DNA from: Pseudisothecium myosuroides
Lineage: Eukaryota; Streptophyta; Bryopsida; Hypnales; Lembophyllaceae
DNA: 64,000 nt
Direction: 5' to 3'
Assembly (NCBI GenBank): GCA_951799445.1
Contig: OX637290.1
Location: 28,514,987 to 28,578,986 of the forward strand
Shown: positions 12,332 through 24,195 of the stretch, one piece after another
Layout of the letters: every line of letters starts with the position of its first letter
Numbering within the stretch: the stretch's first letter is position 1
Notes under the pieces: generated by a model
The model's database searches: none
The model's input: only the letters and a program-made list of their open reading frames with translations
What the model was told of the DNA's origin: nothing
Position numbers and translations under genes: made by a program

Positions 12332-12419
12332 GAGTTCTGGGACGGGGGAGATGGCGCAGAGGCATCGTGGGGGAAAAAATTGGAACGAGTGTATGCATAG
12401 TGGCCTCAATTTACCGCCC

Positions 12420-14561
12420 ACAACACAGTGATTGTAGATAGTAAACTCTGTAGGGTAGCGTGCAATCCCCCAGCGAATGTGGTCGTGAACTCTCCGTTCT
12501 ATGTGACGGAACTGTCGACATTGGCTGAGGACAAGGACTACCTGAAGTGCGACTTGTGGCCGCTTTTGGAGTCATTCCACAAATGCCCAGACGTGGGATC
12601 CTTTTGTTCAAAGCACCCATTACTAGCTTCGCAATCCGCTCATGACATGAATTCCAAACGCCGTCGTGATTCCACATACGAGTTTCTTGACGTCATGGAA
12701 GGTGAGGGGACTAGCAACCTTCGTGGTTGCATTGGCGGAACATGTCCCCTCACCTTCCCTTCTCTCGCTTCACTAACTGCTAAGTTGTGCTCGTGCAGGC
12801 GAAACAGCAGCAGCCGTGGGAGTCGAGGGCCAAGGCGGCAGCGGGGACTGCGGGACGGCGCCGAAGCGCGATGCATGGTCTAAAAAGGTGCTTTTCGTGA
12901 ACCCAGTTTTGGCACAGTAGGCGTGGTGTTTTCTGGCTTCGGAGTCTGTGGACAGTGGCGCGAGAGTGTTGTTGAAGTTGTGAGGAAGTAGCGATGAAGT
13001 GCCCTTTCAGTAATGCGCAGAGGTCTGAGATGCAGGGAAGTCGCATATCAGTAGCCAGTAAGCCGCGTATGAGTTGTTTACCAGTCGCGTGTCAGTCGAC
13101 TTTCACCACACACCCAGTAGGTCATTTTTTTCTCACTTCACACGTCGGGGAAGTATTGCAGCGCAGACCCTAAACCTCTGTCAAAATATATGTTTGAAAG
13201 CGGTATTACCATTTTAATAAGTACTGGACCTCCCGGTTGCAGCAGTTCCATATCGGCGACGAAGTCTTCCTCTACAACCCTCGAGCGGTGCGGCAGAAAG
13301 TGGCGAAGGGCAATGTCAGTGGACTGCCTGGTCAGCAGACATTTCACTTGAAGGATATTCCGGAGCCCTATGTTAGGGTCGACGTCTCTGCAATTTTGCA
13401 TCCTGGAGTTCCGCTGATGATCCCGCCATCAGACCTTGACATGGTACTTATAGAACATGCGCTGGGGAGTGCCGTACTGTGGCACGGCAAGCAGGTGAAG
13501 TTTAGCACGTGAAAGGCACTGAAGGCTGGGTGACGTCATAGATCAGGGTACAGAGCATGGCACCCTAAACACGTAGTCTTTGTAAGTGCTAAGAGCCAGC
13601 AAATTGTTCTCTTTTGAGAAATGCAGAACTGTCTCCTTCGCATGAACCGTCTGACGTTGAATGGTTTCCCTGTTCAGTTTTGTGACTTTCGTCAATGTCT
13701 GCTGTCTCTCCGTGAAGCAATGTGGGAGTGCAGTTACAGTCTCTGTTGAATGAGGGCGTCCACAGTCCCTAATTCATGCTCAGTTGGAAGGGCTCATTGA
13801 TCGCCGTCGTGATGTTTCATAGCGTGTTCGAGAGACGCTGTCACTTGCACAACACAGTCGCCACTCCCGTGAGACTGGAATGCTACACCTAGTTGTTGTA
13901 GGTGACTAGTTCTAATGGCATGAAACTTCACTAGGACGCGACTTCAGAGTGACTCATGCAGTTATGAAAGTGGCAACGCCGTCCACCGCAGTAACTTCAT
14001 TGTAATTGGGTCACGACTCTGGAATGACTCACGCGTCCCTGTCGCGTCGTTCCCACAATAGCAGTGTCACTTTGAAATGACTTCGAGTAGTGCTCACTTG
14101 TGACTAGTTGGTCACTGTTGCACGACTTCGTCGCGACTCCGAGGCAGCTGTGACCCTCACCCCACATTGCTGTCCACGTCAGATTTTTTAGGGGTCCTAC
14201 GAAATTGGTACGCGCCAGTAGCGGCCGGCCATGTGTCTGTCCACGTCAGATTTATCATGGGTCCGATGCAACTCAGTCGCGACTGCAGCGTGACTGGACG
14301 CGTGGCTGTCCATGTCACATTGTCTTCCTTCCCACTTTCTACCTCAGACTTTATCATCCATCTCCCACCCAGAAAGAAAAAGATGGTGATAGTAGTTTTC
14401 CCTAAGTCTGCAAAAAACGTAGATTTTAGGCCAATATATTTGACTTTTTCACAACTGATGAGTTTTTAGTCACCTGAAAGTCACATGCCGGGAAAATGAC
14501 TAATCAGAGTCACAAATCAGTCATTTTCTGCAGTCACTTTACCCCCCCTTTTCTTGTAGTG
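12420..14561 (+). mobile_element. Right part of a CACTA (En/Spm-type) transposon
   Basis: It ends in TTTTCTTGTAGTG at 14561, the CACTA inverted terminus, preceded by AGTCATTT/AATGACT subterminal repeats like those of the complete element at 21035-23689. No CACTAC left end is present, so the left part is lost. The left edge is approximate, set where LTR homology stops. Two exon-like segments lie inside it. Confidence 0.6.
12428..13512 (+). CDS. Two exon remnants of a CACTA-encoded protein, DUF8039-like C-terminus
   Basis: The first segment (about 12436-12701) reads LCRVACNPPANVVVNSPFYV... and ends at the donor GAAG|GTGAGG. The second (13243-13512) starts after the acceptor CGGTTGCAG and runs to TGA. 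It reads KGNVSGLPGQQTFHLKDIP, VRVDVSAILHPGVPLMIPP and ends ALGSAVLWHGKQVKFST. The 'VAxG...H...VxV...LPxP...LxxAxGxxVxW' layout recalls the DUF8039 domain of plant CACTA proteins; that match is from memory. It lies just before the subterminal repeats of the CACTA right end, as expected for the last exon of a transposon gene. The upstream exons and the transposase proper are absent, so it cannot be functional. Confidence 0.4.
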
Positions 14562-15468
14562 CGAAACCAGATCCAACCAGCATCCGAAACCAGCATCCCA
14601 ACCAGCATCCCAACAAGCATCCCATCAGAAATCAGAAGTTCCGTGTTGTTTTAAAAAAAAAAAGATTTAAATCCCGACCTCCCAGCTAGCCAGCCGGAAA
14701 AGCCAGCCAGCCGGGAAGGGCCAGGCAGGCTCCGGTTGGACAGAGGCTCTCAGTTGGACAGAGGCTCCCCGTTTGGACAGAGGCTCTCGGTTGGGACAGC
14801 AGCTCTCGGTTGGGACAGCAGGCTCCGGTTGGGACAGCAGGCTCTCCGTGGGCAACCGGGGCTCCTCCCAAATTTTGATTCCTTTTTTTTTCTTTTCCTT
14901 GTTTGTTTCACATTTTGGTTCTCTCAAACCAGAACACAAACAAAGATAAAGCAAACTAAAGGAATGTTGGACTAATTAAGTGCTAAGCAAGGGTGAAGTA
15001 GAATTAGGGCCAATAAAAATACGAAAGGGAGGAGGAAGAAGAGAGCGGAGCACCACCGTACCTGCACACGAAATCGGGTTCTATCACCACTCACACCTAC
15101 ACACAATGGAAGGAAATTAGGGAGAAGGATGTGTTATAGGAGTGGAAAGGAGAGAGACGATGAATAGTGCCTAGCTAGGAGATTAGGTAGGAAATCTAGA
15201 AGAACTCCTTGCAACCGTTGGGAGGAAGATTAGGATGACACAAAGCAAGGTTGCGTAAGAGGGTAGGAAGAACATTTAAACCCTTCTTGTAGTTTGAAAC
15301 CATAGTGTAAGACCATAAAAGCTTAGGTGGAATAGTACTAGAGTAAAAGGAGAGAGGAAGAAAGAAAAGAAGGGAGAAGAAGAAAGAAAGAGTTTAGATC
15401 ATCAAAAATTGTAATATTTTCTAAATAAGCGGTGAGCTTGGAAAATCAAACAAAAACCAAAGATTACC

Positions 15469-15531
15469 ATGGAGCATGAGGATGTACACGTGGACGTGGA
15501 CGAAGTTATTTCCAAAATCGGTAGTGAAGAG
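15469..15531 (+). CDS. LTR mini-exon, 21 codons, second copy
   Basis: ATG at 15469, 21 codons (starts MEHEDVHVDVDEVISKIG, ends SEE), donor GTGAGT at 15532 in phase 0. Compared with 10206-10268 there are three amino-acid changes and no frame damage. It belongs to the 3' part of the plus-strand LTR. Confidence 0.5.
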
Positions 15532-16374
15532 GTGAGTTTTTGATTTAATCTTTTATGTTTCTCCCTAATTAGCACTTATTTTCCTAATCAGCCCTTAGAG
15601 CGTGATTAGCATCCGAGATTAGTGTAAATTAGAAGTTTAGATTCAAAAGTTGATAGATTAGGAATAGAGGTTTCCGAAAACATCTTATAATTAAGATTCG
15701 ACCGTAAATTGACCGCGTTAGGCTAAGTTAAGCGGTAGGGGGTAGGATGGAAGAATTTTGAATAAAAATCATCCAAAAAGAATCATGGACGGACCTTAGG
15801 GGTTTAAATTAGAAAGAGAATTTAAGATTAAAATTAGGGATTAATTAGCGGTTAGAATTAGAATCAATTTACATTTTATTTCTTAAAACTAAAATTCTAA
15901 GGTGAAAATCTAGAGTTAACTTTGGGAAGTTAGAAAGTAGAATTAATTTGGAAGTTTAACTTAGGGGGTCAAAATTTCCAGTGAAACCTTAGGGTAGTTA
16001 GAAAAGGAAGTTAGAGTTGATTAGGGAGTCAAAAATTAGAGTAGAAAGTAGAGGTCAACAATAGAATTGAAAATTAACTTAGGAAGTAGATTTTTGAGTT
16101 AGGAATAGAGTAAAAAGTAGAGGTCAAAACTTGGAGTAGCATTTAGAGTTCATCTAGGATTAAAACGATAGGATTAAAGTTGGAAGTAGAAAGTCAAAAG
16201 TTAAGATTAAATTTAAAGGTTAAACTTTAGAATCAATTGGGGAGTAAAAAGTTAGAGTAAAAAGCTAAAAGTAGAAGTTAAAAGTTAGAGGTAGAAGTTA
16301 AAGTTAGAATTAGTTGTTGGAAGTAGAAGAAAATCTAGAGTCAAAGTGAAAACGTAGAGTCAAACATAGAGCTA

Positions 16375-16570
16375 AAATTCAAGGGTAGAGTTTAGAGTTA
16401 ATTTAGGAGTAAAACCTTAGAGTTAAAAGTTAAAGCCTAGAGTTAAAATTCAAGGATAAATCTTAGAGTTAATTTAGGAGTAAAAACTTAGAGTTAAAAG
16501 TTAAAACATAGAGTTAAAATTCAAGGGTAAATCTTAGAGTTAATTTAGGAATAGAAACCTAGAGTCAAAA
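16375..16570 (+). repeat. Short tandem repeat in the LTR, inverse of the 71-bp array
   Basis: Two to three copies of the AGAGTTAATTTAGGAGTAAA unit, the reverse complement of the array at 9125-9490. The strand is A/G-rich throughout 15780-16700. Confidence 0.65.
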
Positions 16571-17274
16571 GTCAAAACATTGAGCACAAGTCGGTAGTTA
16601 ATATTTAAAGATCAAGTTAAAGAAGTAAAATCTAGAGTTACATTCCGAAGTTGGAACCTTAGGGATAGCTTTTAAAAGGAGAACTTCTAGGTGGAGTCTT
16701 AGAAACCCAAAGATAGTCTTAGGGGTTCATGGAAGGAACATAGGGGTTCCCCCTTTTACGTAGTTAGGGATGTTATAAATGACGCCAACTACTCAGTCGA
16801 CCCTCGACATAGGATAGATAGTTAGGGAGTTAGGATTTCACCATCACTCTGAACATCGCAGTTAACTTGTGAGTTACTACATGCATTACTAATTATTCGC
16901 TGCCATCCACGACACTTAGGAAACGTTAGCAAAAAAGATCCATTGCTTGGAAGGCACAGTGGACCGCGCTCACATCACCCCCATATATTAAAAAATGTGG
17001 ATAAAGGCATAGAACCTGGTCGGTGTTCGCTTTATTACCAAGGGTGGGTAATCTAGCGCCCACACCTTTCCTGATCTCTCATTCAACTCGGCCCGAGTTA
17101 AACGTTCTAAATCGTCTATCGTCATTTCCTTGAGGATGCTCTACGTAGTTACAGGTAGATAGGTGGGCGGAGACTATGAAGTTGTATATGTTGTAAATTT
17201 ATTTCTCATTCCGAGATTTTGTAATAAAAATATATTTTTTCTCACAAAGCTCTTTCTGTGTACGATTTTTACAG

Positions 17275-18522
17275 CCGCAAACCCTCTTCCTTCCGCAAAT
17301 CTGACTGTTGGTTGTGATCGTCCGTCTAGTCCCCAGAATGTGTGCACTCTGTCGTTGTCCGCGCATGAAGATTCAGGGGTAGACCTAGGTGCTGCTCAAG
17401 CGACACGGCCTGATTCGCCAGGAATACCCGACAATGTTCCTTCTTTAGCTGAAGAGGTGGCCAGAGCCTGCAGTCCTGACGACGCGATCTTCCAGCTTGA
17501 AATTCCTCCGTCGGCGACCTTGGCGGATGCAGTCATCTCATCACCAGTCCGCGAGGATGCGGATCCAGTGAGTGCTTTGCCTCACACGTAATTTTTAGTG
17601 TTCTTCTTGGTGGTTGTTAGTTCACCCTCGTCGTTATGCTTATGTGGGTTTGCAATAGCGGGGTGCGCATGGGTTTGACAAGTTGAAAATTGTCGTTGTT
17701 CATTTTGAACAGGTTAGCAGTGAGAGAAGGATACCTGTAGGTGAGGAGGACGTGCAAGTTCTTCCCCCATTCTTGTCCAGGGTGACAGAGAAGAAATGGC
17801 TCAATGTCGTCCTGGATCTGAATGGCTTACTTTGCGTGTGTGAGGATTTGATTTATGACTTAGATGAAAAGAGAATTTGCTCTCCCTGTGAGGTAGATCC
17901 TAAGCTAGGGCACTTGACAGCGGAGATCAACAAGGTCACTCGTCGACCGCACCTCAGGAAGTTCCTGCAAGGGTTGAACTCCATAGCCAACGTGTCGGTT
18001 TGGAGCTCCATAAACAGGTCGTATGCCAAATTGGTTTGCGTAAACCTGTTCTATAAATTAGATCCACCACTGTATATCCTCGGACAAGAACAGTACAACG
18101 TTATGAAGTGCAGATCGAGAGATGGAAAAAGTCTAGTTAACTTCAGATTGAGGGGGACAGAGAAGGACTTGTTCGTGAAACCCTTGGAGAAGTTGTTTAA
18201 TTTGAGCGGTTCTTGCTTCTCTAAACACAATACAATTATTGTGGACGACAAACCGGAGAAGCACTTCATGAATGACCCCGTGAATTTGGTGCTCTTCGAC
18301 ACGTGGTCGCGTGAGGGTTATGGAGCGAGTGATTCGATCCTCATAGATCATCTTCTCCCTTGGATTCGAAGACTGCACACGGAGAGGCCTTGGGAACTGT
18401 ATCCCTTTCGGAGAGACGATAATATGGGGGGCCTCCACCTTGCCCTGCAGCCCGACCAAAGCAAGTACAAGGAGCTGGTGAGGGCACTGGAGGTCTCCAA
18501 TTTTATCATTGACGAGTTTTGA
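17275..18522 (+). CDS. FCP1/NIF-type HAD phosphatase-like protein (two joined exons, partial)
   Basis: Two exons join in phase 0: 17275-17567 (after TTTTTACAG, before GTGAGT) and 17713-18522 (after TTGAACAG). The first is a Ser/Pro/Ala-rich leader. The second has the FCP1 homology fold: KWLNVVLDLNGLLCV (motif 1), RPHLRKFLQGLNSIANVSVW, and TIIVDDKPEKHFMNDPVNLV (motif 3). FCP1/SCP enzymes dephosphorylate the RNA polymerase II tail using DxDx(T/V); here the second Asp is Asn (DLNGLL). From memory, plant FCP1-like proteins of unknown substrate share that variant, so it need not be decay. The TGA at 18520 is followed by 40 open codons (GRPYVSPKRPGRSKRKELD, then DIEDVMFVNC) to TAG 18645, so the stop may be a mutation. 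The upstream start is not found; the locus is interrupted by the LTR 210 bases to the left. Confidence 0.6.
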
Positions 18523-18810
18523 GAGAAGAGTGGTAGGCCGTACGTGTCTCCTAAAAGGCCAGGCAGATCGAAGCGTAAGGAGCTTGATATAGAGGATGTG
18601 ATGTTCGTCAATTGTCCGCGGCCTGATATAGATGGGGAATTTTAGGTACTGTAGGACGTGGCCTTCTCTTCATGAGTGCTACCACATGTGCTTGTCAAAC
18701 CGCTGCCCTTCATAATATGTACTTATTTGTTGTGGATATTGAAGAAGTTAGCAATTGCACAACACATTGTATTGCGTACGTACCTAAATTTCCTTCTTCT
18801 ATTTGGCACA

Positions 18811-19602
18811 GGCTTTGCCTCGTAATTCGTTCCCAAATGTTGAGTGTGGTGGTAAGTCTACTGCCTCTCATGATTCGTTTTCAGACTATGGGCAGTTTGC
18901 AATATCAGAGGGTGCTGTGGGGCACATTATGTTTTCTGCTAAAACGACACAATCTACATTGGACTTCTCCGAGATGCCTGTCGATGATGGGGTAGTGGAT
19001 AGTCCACCAAACCCGAAGAAGCGCACCAACATTGTCAGCTCTCCTTCTCCCTTGAAATCCTGTCGAAGGTCGACCTCACCCCAAGATGGCTTTGGGTTGA
19101 ATCCCGAGACGCAAAGAAAGCTGTACGGTGAACAAATAGGTGTGCTCCCTACCCTTGAGATACGAAGGTCTTCATTTTCTGGTTTAGCTTTTGAACTTGT
19201 GTTTGTCGACTCCATTGGATTGCAAATTACTGATTTCAGTTGGCTTGGTAGGGCGGTGACATCGTGGCTAAGTCCGTTGCCAACGCCGGCACTGGTGTGC
19301 ATGGTTTGCCACTTCCAATTTCCGATTCAAGAGAGCTGCCTACAACAACAAGAGTTTCCAGAGCTCGTTTGCCTCGATGCAATTCGTTGGGAGTTGCGAC
19401 ACGACAATCCAAGTCACATAATATTGTTATTAAACCGAGTTCTCTTAATCCCAAACCATGGGACACTTGGGAAGAAAGGTCCTTGCGGGCACAAAGACGG
19501 GAGATTGCGAGGACAACATCTTTGCAAAAAAAAAATGGGTACAGTCAAGGGCCAGAGATCATCGCGGCAATGGAGAAGTTGAAGAGTACATCGCAATCGT
19601 AG
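18811..19602 (+). CDS. Probable further exons of the FCP1-like gene
   Basis: After an acceptor (TTTGGCACAG) at 18810, a frame reads ALPRNSFPNVECGGKSTAS and a Ser/Pro/Lys-rich linker (PPNPKKRTNIVSSPSPLKS) to about 19181. A second frame resumes near 19252 (after TTGGTAG) with GGDIVAKSVANAGTG and ends EIIAAMEKLKSTSQS at TAG 19602. Composition is coding-like and low-complexity. The exact splice sites between 19167 and 19252 cannot be settled by eye. It could belong to a separate gene. Confidence 0.4.
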
Positions 19603-19805
19603 TATGTAGATAAAAGACAGTGGAGGATATTTCACTCCCTCTATTGTAGTAATATAAAATTTTCGTGTATCACTTAATTGTTATTGAGTGGTTTACATAT
19701 TTGGGTTCCGATCGCTGTGCCATTTTGTAGTAAATAGCTGAAGTTCGGTGCTAGAAATCATGAATTGTTCCAAAATATGAAAGAAGGTGCCACAGTGTTG
19801 TAGCT
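19603..19805. other. Spacer after the FCP1-like exons
   Basis: AT-rich sequence, possibly the 3' untranslated region. No gene or repeat is recognised. Confidence 0.4.
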
Positions 19806-20145
19806 GACAATTTCTGAAGAGGATACCTCAGTGTTTAAGAGATTAAATAAATTGCAAAGTGTATGTAGCAACTAATTCCACAGCAGATATGAAATCAAGA
19901 ACGGAACTTAGAAAACTATAGAAACAAGTTATATCAATCTCCTTCGCAAATACTCTTATAGACTGCAGTTTATACACTGCGGTGTGTAAGAGTATTTGTC
20001 AAGAAGCATGACATAACTTGTTTCTATAGTTGTCTAAGTTCCGGTCTTGAATTCATATCCGCTGTGGAATTAGTTGCTACCTATAGTTTGCACCTAAATT
20101 TCATCCTTCGAATACTGAGGTATCCTTTTCAAGAATTCTTTATTT
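19806..20145. repeat. Foldback MITE-like inverted repeat, about 340 bp
   Basis: Arms 19806-19972 and about 19982-20145 are imperfect reverse complements. Both contain GAGGATACCTCAG-like and GTAGCAACTAATTCCACAGC blocks. There is a tiny loop and no coding capacity. The outermost ends are degenerate, so neither the superfamily nor the target duplication can be assigned. 20146-20454 holds nothing recognisable. Confidence 0.7.
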
Positions 20146-21034
20146 ACAATAGCATGTCACTTTCTCCAAAGGTCGCGTTGAACTGCTATAGAAAATCACA
20201 TTTCATAGTGATTGTACATTGAGTGATTATGTATAGATACATTGAAACATTACTTTCAATGAATTGCAATCTAATTTGTAATTATTACATGGTATTTCGA
20301 AATTTTCTTTCTATATGCGTTCTTTTTGTGTCATTGCATTGCAAAATTTGTAAGTATAGAGATGAAATTCTCTTCAATTTATGAGTTGTAGTGTTTGAAA
20401 TAACTCCCATTTCCCTAGAAACCTCCAATTTTAACGAATATGATGTTCAAGCCGTTTATGCTCATAAAAACCACTAACGACAATTCCAAAGAAAAGTCAG
20501 AACTTCAACTATTAGAAATTAGCTGACTAGGGTTGTCTAGAAGGTTCGTAAGAATAAAAAAAAGACTCGTTGTTTGCAACATTTAGGCACCGTAAGCTCC
20601 TGGTAGGTCGGTCAACTCGCCGCCATTTTATAAATTATTGTCAAATTCAATGTTGTTGCCGATTCTGGTACTTCTGACTATCAGAAAGTCTTCAAACTTG
20701 ACAAGTTGGTTATTTGGCACACAAAACACTATCTTAATTTTTAGTGAGATTTTACTGCACTTTGGATAATTTATAGGAATTTATCATGAGTTTCAAAGGT
20801 GATTGACTTCCCATGGAGTCATCGTGGAGTTTTGTAAAATCCCGAAACTTTTTGGGCAATCTTTAAAGAGTTCCAAAAACTTAAATGCAAAACCAAATCT
20901 CCAATTGTACTATTCATAAGGAGGCTAAAATTATCAATTCTTTTATAATTTCCACTTGAGGAGGAAATCATTCTAGTGTTGAAGTTTGTCATGGATGATC
21001 GGCTCTTATGTTGACCTCTTAGCATGCTTTTATC

Positions 21035-23689
21035 CACTACAAGAAAATGGGTACTTTCGTGACTGCAGAGGAATGACTGCATGTCCGGTTTCACTAGAAA
21101 ATGACTGCAATTCTCTAATTGCACCATCTGTGAAACCAAAATCCGTCCCCAGTCATTTTGGAGTCGGCACAGCGACTACGGGATGAACAGTCGACAGAAA
21201 AGGGCCTCAGGAGCGATGTTCTCGTTCACTGCGTCGTCAACTTATTGGCAGGAAAAGGGATAAATCCAACGTGGCCGGCAAAGTCATTTCTGAGTCATTT
21301 TTCTGTCATAAATTTGACTGAGCTTCACTTTTGAGCGACTCAAGAATGACTATTGAATGACTAGCACGACTCCTTTAGAGACCTTAGTTAGTTTTACGGT
21401 TTGGACCTCTGCCCGTACTGACACGGGTAGGTAGTCCTTCAAATTTTATAGACTGAGAAAAGAAATGGAAAACTTTCAATTTATACAAAGCCGTTCTAAT
21501 CCAATACACCACACCGCACTACGATTTCAAAATCAACTAGAGTCGTTCTATACTACAAAATGACTACACCAATTGATACAATTTTGGACATTGAACTGCT
21601 GAGACAATTCTGACGTGTGGGGTCGCATACATTGCAACTGCGCCACCTCTACGCTATTACTGGGAAATGACTGTAAGCGACTCTGAAAGGACTTATTACA
21701 AACTAATAAATTACTATGTGGTCACTACTCTAATTCTTAGCCTCTAATACTACAACAATGACAACTTAATATCCTTCTTAAGCTGATAAGTTCTCTTCCA
21801 CTGACAATTTGATAGTCCCGACTAGATAAACTACCTCCGCTGTAATAAGCATCCATTGAGGAGCGGTCACCCCTACAATCTCTACAGTAGTATTAATAAA
21901 GATGTCCTTTGTGTCTTAGCAAATGACTGCCAGTTAACTACTTATAATAATCTAGAAGTGATGGGCTACTGATTGCTTGCTATCCTCATTTCCAAATGTA
22001 GAACTATTGGATCTCCCTATTAGAATCACGTTTATCATGCATTTTCTGACCATTGCTATGATCTTGCACTTATTAAGGGCACCCCGGGCATCTACAGCAG
22101 CACCTATTGAAAAGAATTCCTACAATGAAGCCTAATATGCCTCCTATACTAATAGGTTCTCCTTTGCCGATAATTCAATGGCGTCTACCACTCCTCCATG
22201 GTTTACTTCCTAGATGCAACTACTCCGTTGATTTTAAGCAACCCCGGGGACAAGGAGACAAGGCTTACAAGCATTACAGTACTTTGAGGGGACTCTTTGA
22301 ACGCTACTTTGTACCCTACAATCCTATGACTTCAATATGACTTCGTCATAGTCATTTAAAAGTTGCGGTGAAAGATTGTACTGCGTAAACGACTCAAAAA
22401 TGACTAACAAATGACTTCTATACTATTGGCAACCGGACAATCAGCCTGGCATTTTCGCAGACTGCACATTCAACAATTCTGGAGGACTGTTGACATCATG
22501 GATAGTCATCATCACACTTTCCTTGCATGAAGTGAGGAGTCCTAGAACAACTATATATGTCTATGTTTTGGGGAAGTCAAATAGGTGATCCTAAATCCCT
22601 AATCCTCTTTATGTGCCAATCATTTTCAATCCATTTAGCAAATTTGTCTATAACTTTTGATTTGAGGCCCAAAATGTAAAATGGATTTTTGGAGATGAAA
22701 GTAAGATTGATTTTCTAACTTTTATTAGTTCAAATTTTTTTGGAAAAAATTAATCTACTATACCTCAATAAGGTCTAAAATATTATTTGTAACACAATTC
22801 CTGCATTTTCAATATCCCACATGGTTTGTCTTGCCTACTACTACCCCACTTCTATAAAAGGCTTGTCATTTTATCTCTTCATACTTATACACTAAGCCAT
22901 GCAAGTCATGCAAAATATAAGTATGTTGTACAGTGTATTGTATAATGTATATGGTGTATTGTATATGTGATGTATTATATTTGGTATATTGTATATGGTG
23001 TATTGTATTTGGTATATTGTATATGGTGTATTGCTATGGAACTTTGAATGTATCCATATGTGACTATAGAATGACTAGTTTCCTTCTATTTGTCATTATA
23101 TTTTTTTTTGTACATAATGCATTGCCGCAAATTTAAAATGTTTCCAAAAAATGAATTACCCTGTCTTTGGAAAGTATATTAAACCCTAAATCTATGTCAC
23201 TTCAAAACAACTACATGCGTCACTTAAACATGACTGGACAATCTTAAAAGTACATCCTACAAATGACTGCAGAATGACTGGACACGTGTCAAAGCGTCAT
23301 TCGTCCGTTGAAGATAAAATCGCAATAAATGACTGGACACGTGTCATTCCCGCATTGGTCGACACAACTCCCTCATGACTGCAAAATGACTGCAGAATGA
23401 CTCACGCAAAGGTCCACGTCAGCAGCGGCCGACCAAATTTTTCAAAAAATGGGTAACTGCCCGGCCTTTCCCGAAAATTTTGTCCCCAGAACTCAGTGCC
23501 ACGTAGACCCTCCCATCCGTTCTTCATCCAAGGCCCCATTCGTTGGTGATATTAGAGCTGCAGTCATTAAAAGAATGACTTGTCCACTATGACTGCAGGG
23601 CCTGGAGTCGCGGTGGAGTCAATTATGTCCGGAATGACTGCAAAACTGTCATTTATCGCAGTCATTTATACCCCTGTTTTTTTGTAGTG
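21035..23689. mobile_element. Non-autonomous CACTA transposon, complete, 2655 bp
   Basis: It starts CACTACAAGAAAATGGG and ends CTGTTTTTTTGTAGTG, flanked by the 3-bp target duplication ATC (21032-21034 and 23690-23692). Subterminal regions are packed with AATGACT/AGTCATT and TGACTGCA repeats, the usual sites for the element's DNA-binding protein. No transposase frame is present, so it would depend on a related autonomous element. Two paralogous LTR copies show the unoccupied site. Confidence 0.92.
22920..23036 (+). repeat. TGTATTGTATATGG-type microsatellite
   Basis: Degenerate units of 11 to 15 bases (TGTATTGTATATGG, TATATTGTATTTGG) within the CACTA interior. Confidence 0.8.
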
Positions 23690-24195
23690 ATCTTAAAAGC
23701 ATCTCTTTGTATGCTCCAATCACTTCTTCCTCCGTCTATTTTACATTTTGGTTCAATCTTCTATATCACTTGCAAGACTAACATTTATTAATCCAAATTC
23801 TCTATGAATTGGATTTAGACTCTTCTAAATCTACAAATAGACTATTATTCTTAATCAGGTTGTCACATGGCACATGCATTCTACAGGATTAGTTTCACAC
23901 GAACAAGATACTAGAATTGGCTAATTCTCACATCTTCACTTTTCTCGAAAATGCTAATTTAAGCTCTCAGACACTTAATTAAGACCTAAAAATGGAAAAA
24001 CAAGGCATTTTATGCAATCCGTGTTTTTGGAAGTCTTCTCACTAAATTGGTAGGGACTTCTACCAAATCTCCCTCAACTACTTATTTTATGCATTTTGCA
24101 TAAAATTACATTAAAAACTTAACAAAAAATTGTGAAAAATAAACCTAGAGTTCTAAGTGCTAATTTAAGGGCTCACATTCTCTTACTGAATGCCT

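Larger units (their letters stand above)
8612..12343 (-). mobile_element. Inverted 3' part of a second giant LTR
   Basis: It begins at 8612 with TGTGGGCGC, the reverse complement of the LTR 3' end, and matches the reverse complement of about 56858-60369: intron-like repeats, the ATG mini-exon, the leader array and the TATA box all appear in reverse order. Homology stops just past the TATA box, where CACTA-related sequence begins, so the U3 of this copy is lost. With 14562-17064 it forms an inverted repeat with arms of about 2 kb. Confidence 0.8.
7390..17064 (+). mobile_element. Rearranged giant solo LTR with decayed 5-bp target duplication
   Basis: The LTR starts TGTGAGCTCCC at 7390 and ends GCGCCCACA at 17064, as does the complete LTR at 55568-60369. 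Flanks are CCTTC (7385-7389) and CCTTT (17065-17069), a target duplication with one transition. Only 7390-8611 (U3) and 14562-17064 (3' part) belong to this LTR. The middle holds an inverted piece of a second LTR (8612 to about 12343) and a CACTA fragment. About 1.1 kb of the reference LTR, including TATA box and leader, is missing in plus orientation. No internal retroelement region flanks it, so it is a solo LTR. Confidence 0.8.
20455..24177 (-). mobile_element. Truncated LTR (U3 part) of the second family, split by a CACTA element
   Basis: In minus orientation it starts TGTGAGCCCTTAAATTAGC at 24177. 24177-23690 and 21034-20455 together match 44086-43020 and 61667-60870. Homology ends near 20455, so the 3' part of the LTR is lost. 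The copies at 43591 and 61193 show the site without the CACTA insertion. Confidence 0.75.

Noticed and set aside
12131..12421. Minus-strand open frame in the LTR leader as a gene
   Set aside because: It covers the TATA box and leader of the inverted LTR, and the matching part of the intact LTR does not keep the frame.
13560..14440. Several short frames in the CACTA right part as exons
   Set aside because: They lie in the subterminal repeat region (GACTC, AGTCAC, GTCGCGACT words), which yields spurious frames.
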